Below, in pieces: positions 26,452-33,873 of a DNA stretch of 64,000 nucleotides. The notes below the pieces were generated by a model. It was given only the letters and a program-made list of their open reading frames with translations, ran no database searches and was not told where the DNA came from. The DNA lies in contig JAJSZS010000004.1 of assembly GCA_030262725.1 (NCBI GenBank), positions 60,639-124,638 on the forward strand, written 5' to 3'. This DNA comes from Candidatus Desulfofervidus auxilii (lineage in GTDB: Bacteria; Desulfobacterota; Desulfofervidia; Desulfofervidales; Desulfofervidaceae). Numbering within the stretch: position 1 is the first letter of the stretch; each line of letters starts with the position of its first letter. The position numbers and the translations under genes were made by a program.

Positions 26452-26539
26452 TGGTGCCGAAGAGGGGATTTGAACCCCTACGGGAAAACCCCACCAGATC
26501 CTGAATCTGGCGCGTCTGCCAATTCCGCCACTTCGGCAC
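26452..26539 (-). tRNA. tRNA-Leu (anticodon CAG)
   Basis: The minus strand folds as an 88-base class II tRNA. The acceptor stem is GTGCCGA/TCGGCAC with encoded CCA, the D-loop region is TGGCGGAATTGGCAGAC, the anticodon stem CCAGA/TCTGG encloses the loop TTCAGGA (anticodon CAG, plus-strand 26501-26503), a long variable arm follows, and the T-loop is GGTTCAAATCC. Class II shape and CAG identify leucine. Confidence 0.96.
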
Positions 26540-26567
26540 TTGCTTTTTTCAGTAAATTTTCTATAAA
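26540..26567 (+). promoter_or_regulatory. ribF promoter (shares its -10 region with the tRNA promoter)
   Basis: TTGCTT (26540-26545), 16-base spacer, TATAAA (26562-26567). Its -10 overlaps the minus-strand -10 used for the tRNA, so this looks like one bidirectional element. Start predicted near 26575, 22 bases before the ATG. Confidence 0.45.
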
Positions 26568-26586
26568 GAAAAATCTCTTTTGTCAA
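26560..26586 (-). promoter_or_regulatory. tRNA-Leu promoter
   Basis: Minus-strand TTGACA (26581-26586), a short 15-base spacer and TATAGA (26560-26565). Start would fall near 26553, about 14 bases before the mature tRNA 5' end. The short spacer lowers certainty. Confidence 0.45.
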
Positions 26587-26596
26587 GCAAGGCATT

Positions 26597-27523
26597 ATGA
26601 AGGTTATTAATTCTTTAGAAGAGATTAAAAAACCTTTCTCAAAAGCAGTTATTACTATAGGCAATTTTGATGGTGTCCATCTTGGACATCAGAGTTTATT
26701 TCAAAAAGTTAAAGAGCGAGCTAAAATTATAAAAGGTACTTCTATTGTTATTACTTTTGACCCACATCCAGTAAAAGTCATTACTGGAAAACATATACCT
26801 TTAATCACCCCTTTACCACGTAAATTAGAGCTTATTGCTGCTCAAGGTATAGAAGTAACCATTTGTTTACCTTTTACAAAAGAATTTTCTCAAATTTCAG
26901 CAGAAGAATTTGTAAAAGAAATTCTAATTAAAAAAATTGGAATGAAAGAGATAGTTATTGGTTATAATTATACATTTGGTCGAAAAAGAGAAGGGAATGT
27001 TGAACTCTTAAAAATCTTAGGAGAAAAATTAGGATTTAAAGTACATGTAATAGAACCAGTAATGATTAATGGGCAAATAGTAAGCAGTAGTTTAGTAAGA
27101 GAATTAATTACCGCTGGAAAAGTAGATAAAGTAAAGGATTTTCTCAGTCGTTATTATCAAGTAGTAGGAAAAGTAATTCCTGGACATGGTCGAGGTGGCC
27201 GTTTACTTGGCATTCCTACAGCTAATCTTGCCCTTATAAACGAAGTTTTTCCAAAACCAGGTGTTTATGCAGTAGAAGTAATTTATCAAAAAAATCGTTA
27301 TCAAGGTGTAGCTAATATTGGTTTTAATCCTACCTTTGGCAATAATACCCTTTCAGTAGAAACGCACATCCTTGATTTTAATGAAAATATTTATGACAAA
27401 ACTATTAAATTAAACTTTATAAAACGTTTACGCGATGAGAAAAAATTTAAAAGTATACAGGATTTGGCTGATCAAATTAAAAAAGATATTGAAGTTGCTA
27501 GGGAAATATTGCCTCCTGTTTAG
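26597..27523 (+). CDS. ribF: bifunctional riboflavin kinase/FAD synthetase
   Basis: RibF phosphorylates riboflavin to FMN and adenylates FMN to FAD. The 308-residue protein has the N-terminal nucleotidyltransferase domain (ITIGNFDGVHLGHQSLFQK, ITFDPHPVKV, GYNYTFGRKREG) and the C-terminal kinase domain (GRVIPGHGRGGRLLGIPTANL equivalent, GVANIGFNPTFGNN, KLNFIKRLRDEKKF). Length is normal. There is no FMN riboswitch in the short upstream region. The gene is divergent from tRNA-Leu, and its 3' end overlaps the start region of the MEMO1-AMMECR1 gene. Confidence 0.95.
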   Translation: MKVINSLEEIKKPFSKAVITIGNFDGVHLGHQSLFQKVKERAKIIKGTSIVITFDPHPVKVITGKHIPLITPLPRKLELIAAQGIEVTICLPFTKEFSQISAEEFVKEILIKKIGMKEIVIGYNYTFGRKREGNVELLKILGEKLGFKVHVIEPVMINGQIVSSSLVRELITAGKVDKVKDFLSRYYQVVGKVIPGHGRGGRLLGIPTANLALINEVFPKPGVYAVEVIYQKNRYQGVANIGFNPTFGNNTLSVETHILDFNENIYDKTIKLNFIKRLRDEKKFKSIQDLADQIKKDIEVAREILPPV

Positions 27524-28955
27524 TTTTTTCATACCTCATATATGTGAGGCAATAACACGCCCTCCTGCTGTTGCTGGAAGGTGGTATCCAGCAGATAAAA
27601 ATTCTTTAAAAAAAGAAATTAAATCTTTTTTAAAAAATGTTAATTTGCCTCCTTTACCAGAAAAAATTAATGCATTAATAGTCCCTCATGCTGGTTATAT
27701 ATTTTCTGGCCAAACAGCAGCTTATGCTTATAAGGCAATTGTAGGAAAACATTATAAATGGATAGTTATTTTTGCCCCTTCTCATTATGCTCGTTTTTAT
27801 GGTGCCTCTACTTTTGATGTAGAAGCTTATGAAACCCCTTTAGGAAAAGTTTTTGTGGACAGAAAAATAGTAAAGGCTCTTTTAAAAGAACCAATTTTTA
27901 ATGAATATGTTGTAGCTCATTTAAGAGAACATGCTATAGAAGCACAATTACCATTTTTGCAAATGGTTTTAAAAGAATTCAAATTAATACCAATTTTAAT
28001 TGGAAATATAAATAAAAAAGACTTAAAAGAAATGGCAAAAATTATTAAAAAAGTTTTTGATAATAAAATAAAAGACACTCTTTTTATTGCTAGCTCTGAT
28101 TTTACTCATTTTGGCCCTACTTATGGTTATATGCCTTTTAAAGAAAAGATTCCTGAAAATATAAAAAAATTAGATATGGATGCCATTAAATTTATTCTTA
28201 AAACAGATCCAGAAGGATTTTTAAATTATGTTAAAGAAAAAAAAGCTACTATTTGTGGTATTTATCCCATTGCCTTAACTCTTTGGCTTCTTCCTAAAAA
28301 GGCAAAAGGTTATCTTTTACACTATACAACTTCAGGAAAAATTATTGGTGATTACACTAATTCAGTAAGTTATGCTGCTATTATTTTAGATGAAAATTTT
28401 TCTCTAACAAAAGAAGAGAAAAAAGCACTTTTAAAATTAGCTAGATTTACTTTGGCATATTATTTTGAACATAATAAGCTTCCTGATTTTTCAAAAATTC
28501 CTATAAAATTAACACCAGCTTTAAAAGAAAAAAAAGGGGCTTTTGTAACTTTAAAAAAACATGGAAAATTAAGGGGATGCATTGGTTTTATAATGCCTTT
28601 GTTCCCTCTTTATGAAGCTGTGATGCAAGCTAGCCTTCGTGCAGCTTTTAATGATCCTAGATTTTTCCCTTTAGATAAAAGTGAATTATCTCAAATAAAA
28701 ATAGAAATCTCTGTTTTAGGTCCAATCATTCCAGTTAAAAAGACTGAAGAAATAAAGATTGGTCGTGATGGTCTTATTGTTAAAATGGGCAATTATCAAG
28801 GATTACTTTTACCTCAAGTAGCAACAGAGTTAAATCTAAATAGAATCCAATTTTTAGAACTTACCTGCCGCAAAGCTGGACTCCCTCCTTGGGCTTGGAA
28901 AGATAAAGATACTCTTATTTATCGCTTTTCTGCTGAAGTATTTGGAGAAAATTAG
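27489..28955 (+). CDS. MEMO1-AMMECR1 fusion protein (AmmeMemoRadiSam system B+A)
   Basis: This protein joins two AmmeMemoRadiSam components. Residues about 20-300 form a MEMO1/dioxygenase-like domain (RPPAVAGRWYP, VPHAGYIFSGQTAAYAYK, REHAIEAQLPFLQ, SSDFTHFG, with conserved His). The last 170 residues form an AMMECR1 domain (GAFVTLKKHGKLRGCIGF, RAAFNDPRFFPL). I prefer a TTG start at 27489, which gives a signal-peptide-like MKLLGKYCLLFSFFIPHICEA; an ATG at 27435 would overlap ribF by 89 bases. Export is thus suggested but not certain. The third, radical-SAM partner is not adjacent. It converges with the MerR-TPR gene, sharing stop bases. Confidence 0.85.
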   Translation: MKLLGKYCLLFSFFIPHICEAITRPPAVAGRWYPADKNSLKKEIKSFLKNVNLPPLPEKINALIVPHAGYIFSGQTAAYAYKAIVGKHYKWIVIFAPSHYARFYGASTFDVEAYETPLGKVFVDRKIVKALLKEPIFNEYVVAHLREHAIEAQLPFLQMVLKEFKLIPILIGNINKKDLKEMAKIIKKVFDNKIKDTLFIASSDFTHFGPTYGYMPFKEKIPENIKKLDMDAIKFILKTDPEGFLNYVKEKKATICGIYPIALTLWLLPKKAKGYLLHYTTSGKIIGDYTNSVSYAAIILDENFSLTKEEKKALLKLARFTLAYYFEHNKLPDFSKIPIKLTPALKEKKGAFVTLKKHGKLRGCIGFIMPLFPLYEAVMQASLRAAFNDPRFFPLDKSELSQIKIEISVLGPIIPVKKTEEIKIGRDGLIVKMGNYQGLLLPQVATELNLNRIQFLELTCRKAGLPPWAWKDKDTLIYRFSAEVFGEN

Positions 28956-29788
28956 TTATCTTCTAAACGTTGGCGAGCATATTCTGCCCACTCACTATCA
29001 GGATCAAGCTCTAAATAAATGCGCCAACATTTTTTTGCCTCTTTTAATTCTCCTTTTTTCTCTAAAAGACGGGCGAGATTAAAATAGGCATCAGCAAATT
29101 CAGGATCTTCATAAATAGCTTTTTGATAAAATAAAATGGCATTTTTTATATCTCCCTTTTCTTCAAGAAGATTGGCCAAATTATAATTTGCTTCAGGATG
29201 ATTAGGATTTAATGAAAGTGCTTTTCGATAATAATTTTCTGCTTCATCAAGAATACCAAATTGATACTGAATATTTCCAAGATTTACTAAAGCATTTATA
29301 TGATTAGGATCAGAAGAAAGAATTCTTAAATAATATTCCTTTGCTCTCTCCAACTGACCTTCTTCCTCGTATTGAAGGGCTTGAAAAAACCACTCTTCTA
29401 TCACATTTACAGGAAAATGAATAATTTCTGATTTGGAGTGAAAAAAGTCTAAGAGTAATTGTCCATTTGGATCAATCTTTAAACCTTTTCTATCAAAAAT
29501 AATCTTTTTCCCTACAATTGAGACCTTCATCTCTGCTAAAGGATATTTAATTTCTGGCATAAGTTTTTTAAAGCGTTCAAGAGAATCTCTTATCTTTCTC
29601 AAAGAAACACCTTTTTCTTGCAACTCTTTTATTGTTTTAAAGGCAACTAAAGCTTTAAAATCAAAATAAACTTTCCCTTTTTCCTTTTTTATATATGGAA
29701 TAAGACCTTTCCTTTCCCAATAGCGAATTTGGCTTTCAGATATCCCTAATAATTTTGCTATTTCTTTTTGATCAAAAAGAAAACGCAT
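28952..29788 (-). CDS. MerR-type HTH regulator with TPR repeats
   Basis: This 278-residue protein has an N-terminal MerR winged helix (QKEIAKLLGISESQIRYWERKGLIP, then YFDFKALVAFKTIKELQEKG) and a C-terminal array of three to four TPR units (NHINALVNLGNIQYQFG, HPEANYNLANLLEEKG, FADAYFNLARLLEKKG). The MerR effector cysteines are absent; instead the TPR rod would bind a protein partner. It overlaps the 3' end of the ligase gene by 17 bases and is the last gene of the run that includes Ku and the MoxR/VWA pair, so it may regulate that operon. It ends with a TTAG shared with the convergent gene. Confidence 0.8.
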   Translation of the reverse strand: MRFLFDQKEIAKLLGISESQIRYWERKGLIPYIKKEKGKVYFDFKALVAFKTIKELQEKGVSLRKIRDSLERFKKLMPEIKYPLAEMKVSIVGKKIIFDRKGLKIDPNGQLLLDFFHSKSEIIHFPVNVIEEWFFQALQYEEEGQLERAKEYYLRILSSDPNHINALVNLGNIQYQFGILDEAENYYRKALSLNPNHPEANYNLANLLEEKGDIKNAILFYQKAIYEDPEFADAYFNLARLLEKKGELKEAKKCWRIYLELDPDSEWAEYARQRLEDN

Positions 29789-30695
29789 TTTTAATTAATT
29801 TTAAAAATACTGGACTTCTAAAACAACCTTTTTTTGTTATTTCTTGAAAAATCACCTCACATTTTAAAATTGGTTTTACCCAATGGACATTCTTAAAAGG
29901 TGATTTAACAACACCTTTTTTTGTCTCTATCTTTTTTAATAATGTTAAAAGCAAACTCAATTCCTCTTCTGTAAAGCCAGTCCCTACCTTTCCCCGATAT
30001 TTCCATTTCCCTTCTTCTTGTGTGGCTAAGACAAGGGCTCCTATAAAGCCTTTTCTTTCCCCTTTGCCCTCAGTATAACCAACGATATAACAAATAGCTG
30101 AATGCTTTGGTTTTATTTTCAACCAATAACGGGATCTTTTTCCTATAATGTAAGGACTATCTTTTGCTTTAGCCATTATACCTTCAAGACCTTGCTCTAA
30201 CACTTTTTTAAAAAAGGTAATTCCCTTTTCTTCTATATAACGAGATTCAACTAAATATTCTGATTCTTCAAGAATTTGTTTTAACAATTCTTTTCTTTTT
30301 ATAAGTGGCATTTCTACATAACTTTTGTCGTTTAAAAATAAAAGGTCAAAAGCAATATAAGTGGCAGGCAAATCTCTAGAAAGCAATGTTATTTTTATGG
30401 AATTGGTAGCATGCTCTCTCTGTTGTAATAAATTAAAATCTGGTTTCCCATCTCTTAATATCACTATTTCACCATCAAGAATGGCATTTTTAGCTTTAAT
30501 ACATTTAACAATTTGCTTTAATTCAGGATATCTATCAGTAATATCCATTAGACGCCGATTTTGAAGATAAATTTTTCCTTCTTTTAAAAATAAAATACAT
30601 CTTGTCCCATCCCATTTAATTTCAAATATATGCCTTTTTGAATCAAATGGTTCAGAAGAATATGCTAGCATAGGAGAAATTTTTTCATTAAGCAT
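29772..30695 (-). CDS. ATP-dependent DNA ligase (LigD-ligase-domain type)
   Basis: This 307-residue protein contains only the adenylation and OB parts of an ATP-dependent ligase. The catalytic lysine motif is FEIKWDGTRCILF. ILDGEIVIL, FDLLFLN, EGIMAKAKDSPYIIGKRSRYWLKIKP and EVIFQEIT follow as the usual motifs III-VI. It lacks the polymerase and nuclease domains found in full LigD. It directly abuts the Ku gene (no gap), the standard pairing for bacterial non-homologous end joining of DNA breaks. A start with TTG-free ATG at 30695 is fine. No separate LigD polymerase is in the window. Confidence 0.92.
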   Translation of the reverse strand: MLNEKISPMLAYSSEPFDSKRHIFEIKWDGTRCILFLKEGKIYLQNRRLMDITDRYPELKQIVKCIKAKNAILDGEIVILRDGKPDFNLLQQREHATNSIKITLLSRDLPATYIAFDLLFLNDKSYVEMPLIKRKELLKQILEESEYLVESRYIEEKGITFFKKVLEQGLEGIMAKAKDSPYIIGKRSRYWLKIKPKHSAICYIVGYTEGKGERKGFIGALVLATQEEGKWKYRGKVGTGFTEEELSLLLTLLKKIETKKGVVKSPFKNVHWVKPILKCEVIFQEITKKGCFRSPVFLKLIKNAFSF

Positions 30696-31541
30696 TTAAG
30701 CCTTTTTTCTCACTTTTTTAGCTTTAGTCTTTTTCCCAGCTACAGCCATCTTCTTCTTTGGCACTTCAGCCACTTCTTCAATGCTTCTTTGCAAAGCATC
30801 CATAAGACTAATAACTTTCTCCTTTTCTACTTTAGGTGAAACTTTTATCTCCTCACCCTCAGCCTTAGCTTTAATAATAGCCATAAGGGTCTCTGTATAT
30901 TCATCACGATATTTTTCAGGCTCAAAATTGCCACTTAAATTATCTATAAGTATCTTGGCCATATTGAGTGCCTTTTGATCTATTTGAATCTTTTTTATTT
31001 TTTCTATATCTTCTATTTCTTTTAAATTTTTAATTTCTTGATGATAATAAAGAGTAAAGGCTATCATAGTGCCATTATAGGGTTTTAGAGCTAGCAAATA
31101 TTCTCTATTCCTCATAACAATTTTAGCTAATGCTGCTTTTTTTGTCTCTATCATTGCTTGATGAAAAAGGGCAAATGCCTCAAAACCTGCCTCTCCATCT
31201 GGAGCTAGATAATGTGAATTAGAATAATAAATAGGATGTATTTCACTATCATCAACAAATTGGATAATTTCAATAAAATCAGTTGATTCTCTTTTTGCCT
31301 TCTCAATGTCTTCATCAGTGACAATAATATATCGGTCTTTTCCATATGGATAACCTTTCACTATTTCTTCAGGACTAAGCCGTTTACCACACTTTGAACA
31401 AACTTTCTCTAATTTGACTTTTCCCAAACAATCTTTATGCAATAAATTGAAATGAATGGATTTTTGACTTATGGCATGATACATTTTAATAGGAATAAGT
31501 ACAAGACCACATTTTAAATGACCTTTCCAAACAGCCTTCAT
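30696..31541 (-). CDS. ku: Ku protein (bacterial non-homologous end joining)
   Basis: Bacterial Ku forms a homodimeric ring on DNA ends and recruits an ATP-dependent ligase. The 281-residue protein begins MKAVWKGHLKCGLVLIPIKMY and has the Ku core (FNLLHKDC, CSKCGKRLSPEEIVKGY, YYLAPDG equivalent, ALAKIVMRNREYL). A Lys-rich C-terminal tail (KKKMAVAGKKTKAKKVRKK) is of the type known to aid DNA binding. A KCSKC-type pair, VCSKCG, could hold zinc. An AAGGAG site precedes the ATG, only 21 bases after the GXGXG gene, so it seems to belong to the MoxR/VWA operon. Confidence 0.95.
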   Translation of the reverse strand: MKAVWKGHLKCGLVLIPIKMYHAISQKSIHFNLLHKDCLGKVKLEKVCSKCGKRLSPEEIVKGYPYGKDRYIIVTDEDIEKAKRESTDFIEIIQFVDDSEIHPIYYSNSHYLAPDGEAGFEAFALFHQAMIETKKAALAKIVMRNREYLLALKPYNGTMIAFTLYYHQEIKNLKEIEDIEKIKKIQIDQKALNMAKILIDNLSGNFEPEKYRDEYTETLMAIIKAKAEGEEIKVSPKVEKEKVISLMDALQRSIEEVAEVPKKKMAVAGKKTKAKKVRKKA

Positions 31542-31562
31542 GTTTTTCTCCTTAAAATATTT

Positions 31563-32363
31563 TTAAATTTTTACCCAATCATTTTTCCATTGATAAACTT
31601 TACCACCATAGCGATCAGCTGTAATAGACTTTATCTCCCCTTTTATCCAAATATGTCCTCCTTGCATCTCCTCACCTACCCAAAAACCAGCATTTCCTTC
31701 TACAAAAATTTCTCCTCCTTTCATCCTCATACCTAAAGTATCTCTTACATCACCATAAATCTCTATTCTTCCACCCCTCATCCCCTGCCCTACCCAGCTT
31801 CCTGCATTACCATGAACAATAATAAGTCCATCTTTCATCCAACGTCCTAAATAACCACCCACATTACCAAAAACCTCTATTTTCCCTCCTTCCATTTCCA
31901 CACCGAGATAATAAGGCAAATGTCCATCTTGCAAAGTTAATATACCTTTACTGTGACGATAACCTAGACCAGAAACAGTACCATAATGGGTAAGATCAAG
32001 ATAAAGATGCGTATCATAGCGCATAACATAATGACAAAGACCAGCTATAAAACAGCCTAATAAACCACCCCCAACATACTTTGGCAATATTTGGTGAAAA
32101 AACATATCTAATTCTTCAAGATGAATATCATAGTCTATAGCACACCTTTTGGCAAAAATAAAAATATTCTCAATATGTTTGGCTACTTCCCAAGCTTTTA
32201 ACCCTTTCACAAAATTCACATATTCTTTTGCCATTTCATCCAATTTATCATAACTAGATTTTATTGCCCTTTCATAATAAGCTCTTCTTTTTTCTTTAAG
32301 TAAATCTCTTTTTAAGTTAAGAATATTGGGATTTTTTTCAAGTAATTTCTTTATCCCTGACAT
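31563..32363 (-). CDS. GXGXG-motif beta-helix protein (GltB-C/FwdC-like)
   Basis: I start at ATG 32363 (266 aa); an upstream TTG at 32372 is also possible. The first 130 residues are mostly helical and unfamiliar (IHLEELDMFFHQILPKYVGG). The second half is a right-handed beta-helix of GXGXG repeats: VEMEGGKIEVFGNVGGYLG, MRGGRIEIYGDV, MKGGEIFVEGNAGFWVG, MQGGHIWIKGEI. This fold closes glutamate synthase and occurs in FwdC of formylmethanofuran dehydrogenase, where it is structural. No such enzyme is encoded here. It is the third gene after the AAA+ ATPase and VWA protein, overlapping the latter, so it may be a scaffold or client of that pair. Confidence 0.75.
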   Translation of the reverse strand: MSGIKKLLEKNPNILNLKRDLLKEKRRAYYERAIKSSYDKLDEMAKEYVNFVKGLKAWEVAKHIENIFIFAKRCAIDYDIHLEELDMFFHQILPKYVGGGLLGCFIAGLCHYVMRYDTHLYLDLTHYGTVSGLGYRHSKGILTLQDGHLPYYLGVEMEGGKIEVFGNVGGYLGRWMKDGLIIVHGNAGSWVGQGMRGGRIEIYGDVRDTLGMRMKGGEIFVEGNAGFWVGEEMQGGHIWIKGEIKSITADRYGGKVYQWKNDWVKI

Positions 32364-33873
32364 AACGAGCAAAACTTTTTCCTATAGCTATGTTAGGGAT
32401 GTCTCTCTCATCTTCTATCTCAACAAATGTCACCCATGATGGCAAAGCTTGCTTAAGCATTTGATATTGGCTTTCAAAACCATAAGTTCTCCCCACATCT
32501 GTTTTGATCCAAATAATGGTAAGTCGCTGTTTTAAGTGAGAGAGTATTTTTATTAAAGAAGAAAGATTGTCTATACCTGCATCTGTAATAAGAATACAAT
32601 CTACATTTCCTACTTTATTTATATAATGTTTAAACTCTTCTATATGAAGAGTAGTACCGCCTGTTTGATGAAACTTAAGCAATTGATATACTTTGTATCT
32701 TTCCCTTGTTGGAAATAACTCTATATTTTTATCAGAAAAATTAATAACACCTACTTTAGCCCCAGCTTCAAAATAATTCCTGGCAATAGCAAATGCTGCC
32801 AAAACTGCATAAGAAAGCTCTCTATCAGGGTGTTTCATACTACCTGAAGAATCAATTACTATCACTGCATCTGGCACTTTTACTTTACATTCTCCTTCAA
32901 AATAACTCATTTCATAACGTTTTGAGATGCCAGGAAGGATCTGTCCATAGCTTTCAATAAAACTATATGTTTCAATAGGATCCTCTAAAGAGAAATCTTT
33001 TATTTCTGAAGGATAAAGAGAATCTGTCTTTTCTATGCCAGAAATATATATAGCATAACGTTGTGCTCTTATTTCATACCAAGCAGTTTCTGGTGGGATA
33101 AATGGTGATGCTTTTTCTTTTTTCCCTGGTTGAATTCCTAATCCCTTTTCTACTAAGAAAGGTTTTCCATAAACTTCTTGAGCAATTTTTTCAAATTCTC
33201 TAATATCTACTTCATTGGCAATTTCATTCATAGCCTTTTTTATTTCATGTGGACAAAAATTTTCCCAAGAAAAAAAGGAAAATGGCCATTTAATATCTTC
33301 AATTAAGTCTTCAATAATTTTTGCAAATTGTTTTATATTGTTTTTTAGACGAGCTCGTCCTGTGTCCAAAAAATCTATTTGAAAGAGGGCATCAAGTTTT
33401 TCCTTAAGTTTCTCATCTATTTTTATTTCACCAAAATAAAGACCTGTTACTTCTTGATAAAATGCACGCAAAAGATGATCTGCTTTATTTATTACAGGCA
33501 TCTCTTGATAAAGTTGAGCTATTTCTTTTAATCCTTTATTTATAATTAAATCTAAATTAGCAATGACATCATCAAAGAGATTTCTTATAATAACTTTATG
33601 TTTACGCTCACCCAGCCAATTTGTTTCTAAAATAATTGTTTTTACATCATATGGATGTTTTGCCCAGTGATTAAGTTCATGATGAAAAACACCAATAATA
33701 GCATTTTGTGAAAGGTTAGAAATAAATTCCTTTCCTAAAAGAATTTTATATTTTGATGTTTTAAAATTTACTTCACTTGTTGTTACATTAGCAATTTCAA
33801 ATTCAATAATAGGTGGATAATAAAGATCTGCCCTTGCTTTTTGAAAAAGTGGTTTTAAATAATTTTTATCCAT
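32338..33873 (-). CDS. VWA-domain protein with HExxH metallopeptidase-like N-terminus (DUF2201-like)
   Basis: This 511-residue protein joins two parts. Near the N-terminus is VFHHELNHWAKHPYD, an HExxH zinc motif (H65, E66, H69), as in putative metallopeptidases placed in front of VWA domains. In the C-terminal half is a von Willebrand A domain with an intact MIDAS, VIVIDSSGSM (D341, S343, S345), plus TGGTTLH and CILITDAG. Such proteins usually work with a MoxR-type AAA+ ATPase, and that gene lies immediately upstream (adjacent stop and start). Peptidase activity is not shown. The 3' end overlaps the GXGXG gene by 26 bases. The pair resembles RavA-ViaA in concept only. Confidence 0.82.
   Translation of the reverse strand: MDKNYLKPLFQKARADLYYPPIIEFEIANVTTSEVNFKTSKYKILLGKEFISNLSQNAIIGVFHHELNHWAKHPYDVKTIILETNWLGERKHKVIIRNLFDDVIANLDLIINKGLKEIAQLYQEMPVINKADHLLRAFYQEVTGLYFGEIKIDEKLKEKLDALFQIDFLDTGRARLKNNIKQFAKIIEDLIEDIKWPFSFFSWENFCPHEIKKAMNEIANEVDIREFEKIAQEVYGKPFLVEKGLGIQPGKKEKASPFIPPETAWYEIRAQRYAIYISGIEKTDSLYPSEIKDFSLEDPIETYSFIESYGQILPGISKRYEMSYFEGECKVKVPDAVIVIDSSGSMKHPDRELSYAVLAAFAIARNYFEAGAKVGVINFSDKNIELFPTRERYKVYQLLKFHQTGGTTLHIEEFKHYINKVGNVDCILITDAGIDNLSSLIKILSHLKQRLTIIWIKTDVGRTYGFESQYQMLKQALPSWVTFVEIEDERDIPNIAIGKSFARYVRDKEIT

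Noticed and set aside
26540..26596. FMN riboswitch before ribF
   Set aside because: The region is only about 57 bases and shows no RFN-type conserved helices.
27435..27488. Upstream ATG start for the MEMO1-AMMECR1 gene
   Set aside because: It would overlap ribF by 89 bases with no ribosome site; the TTG at 27489 gives a better N-terminus.
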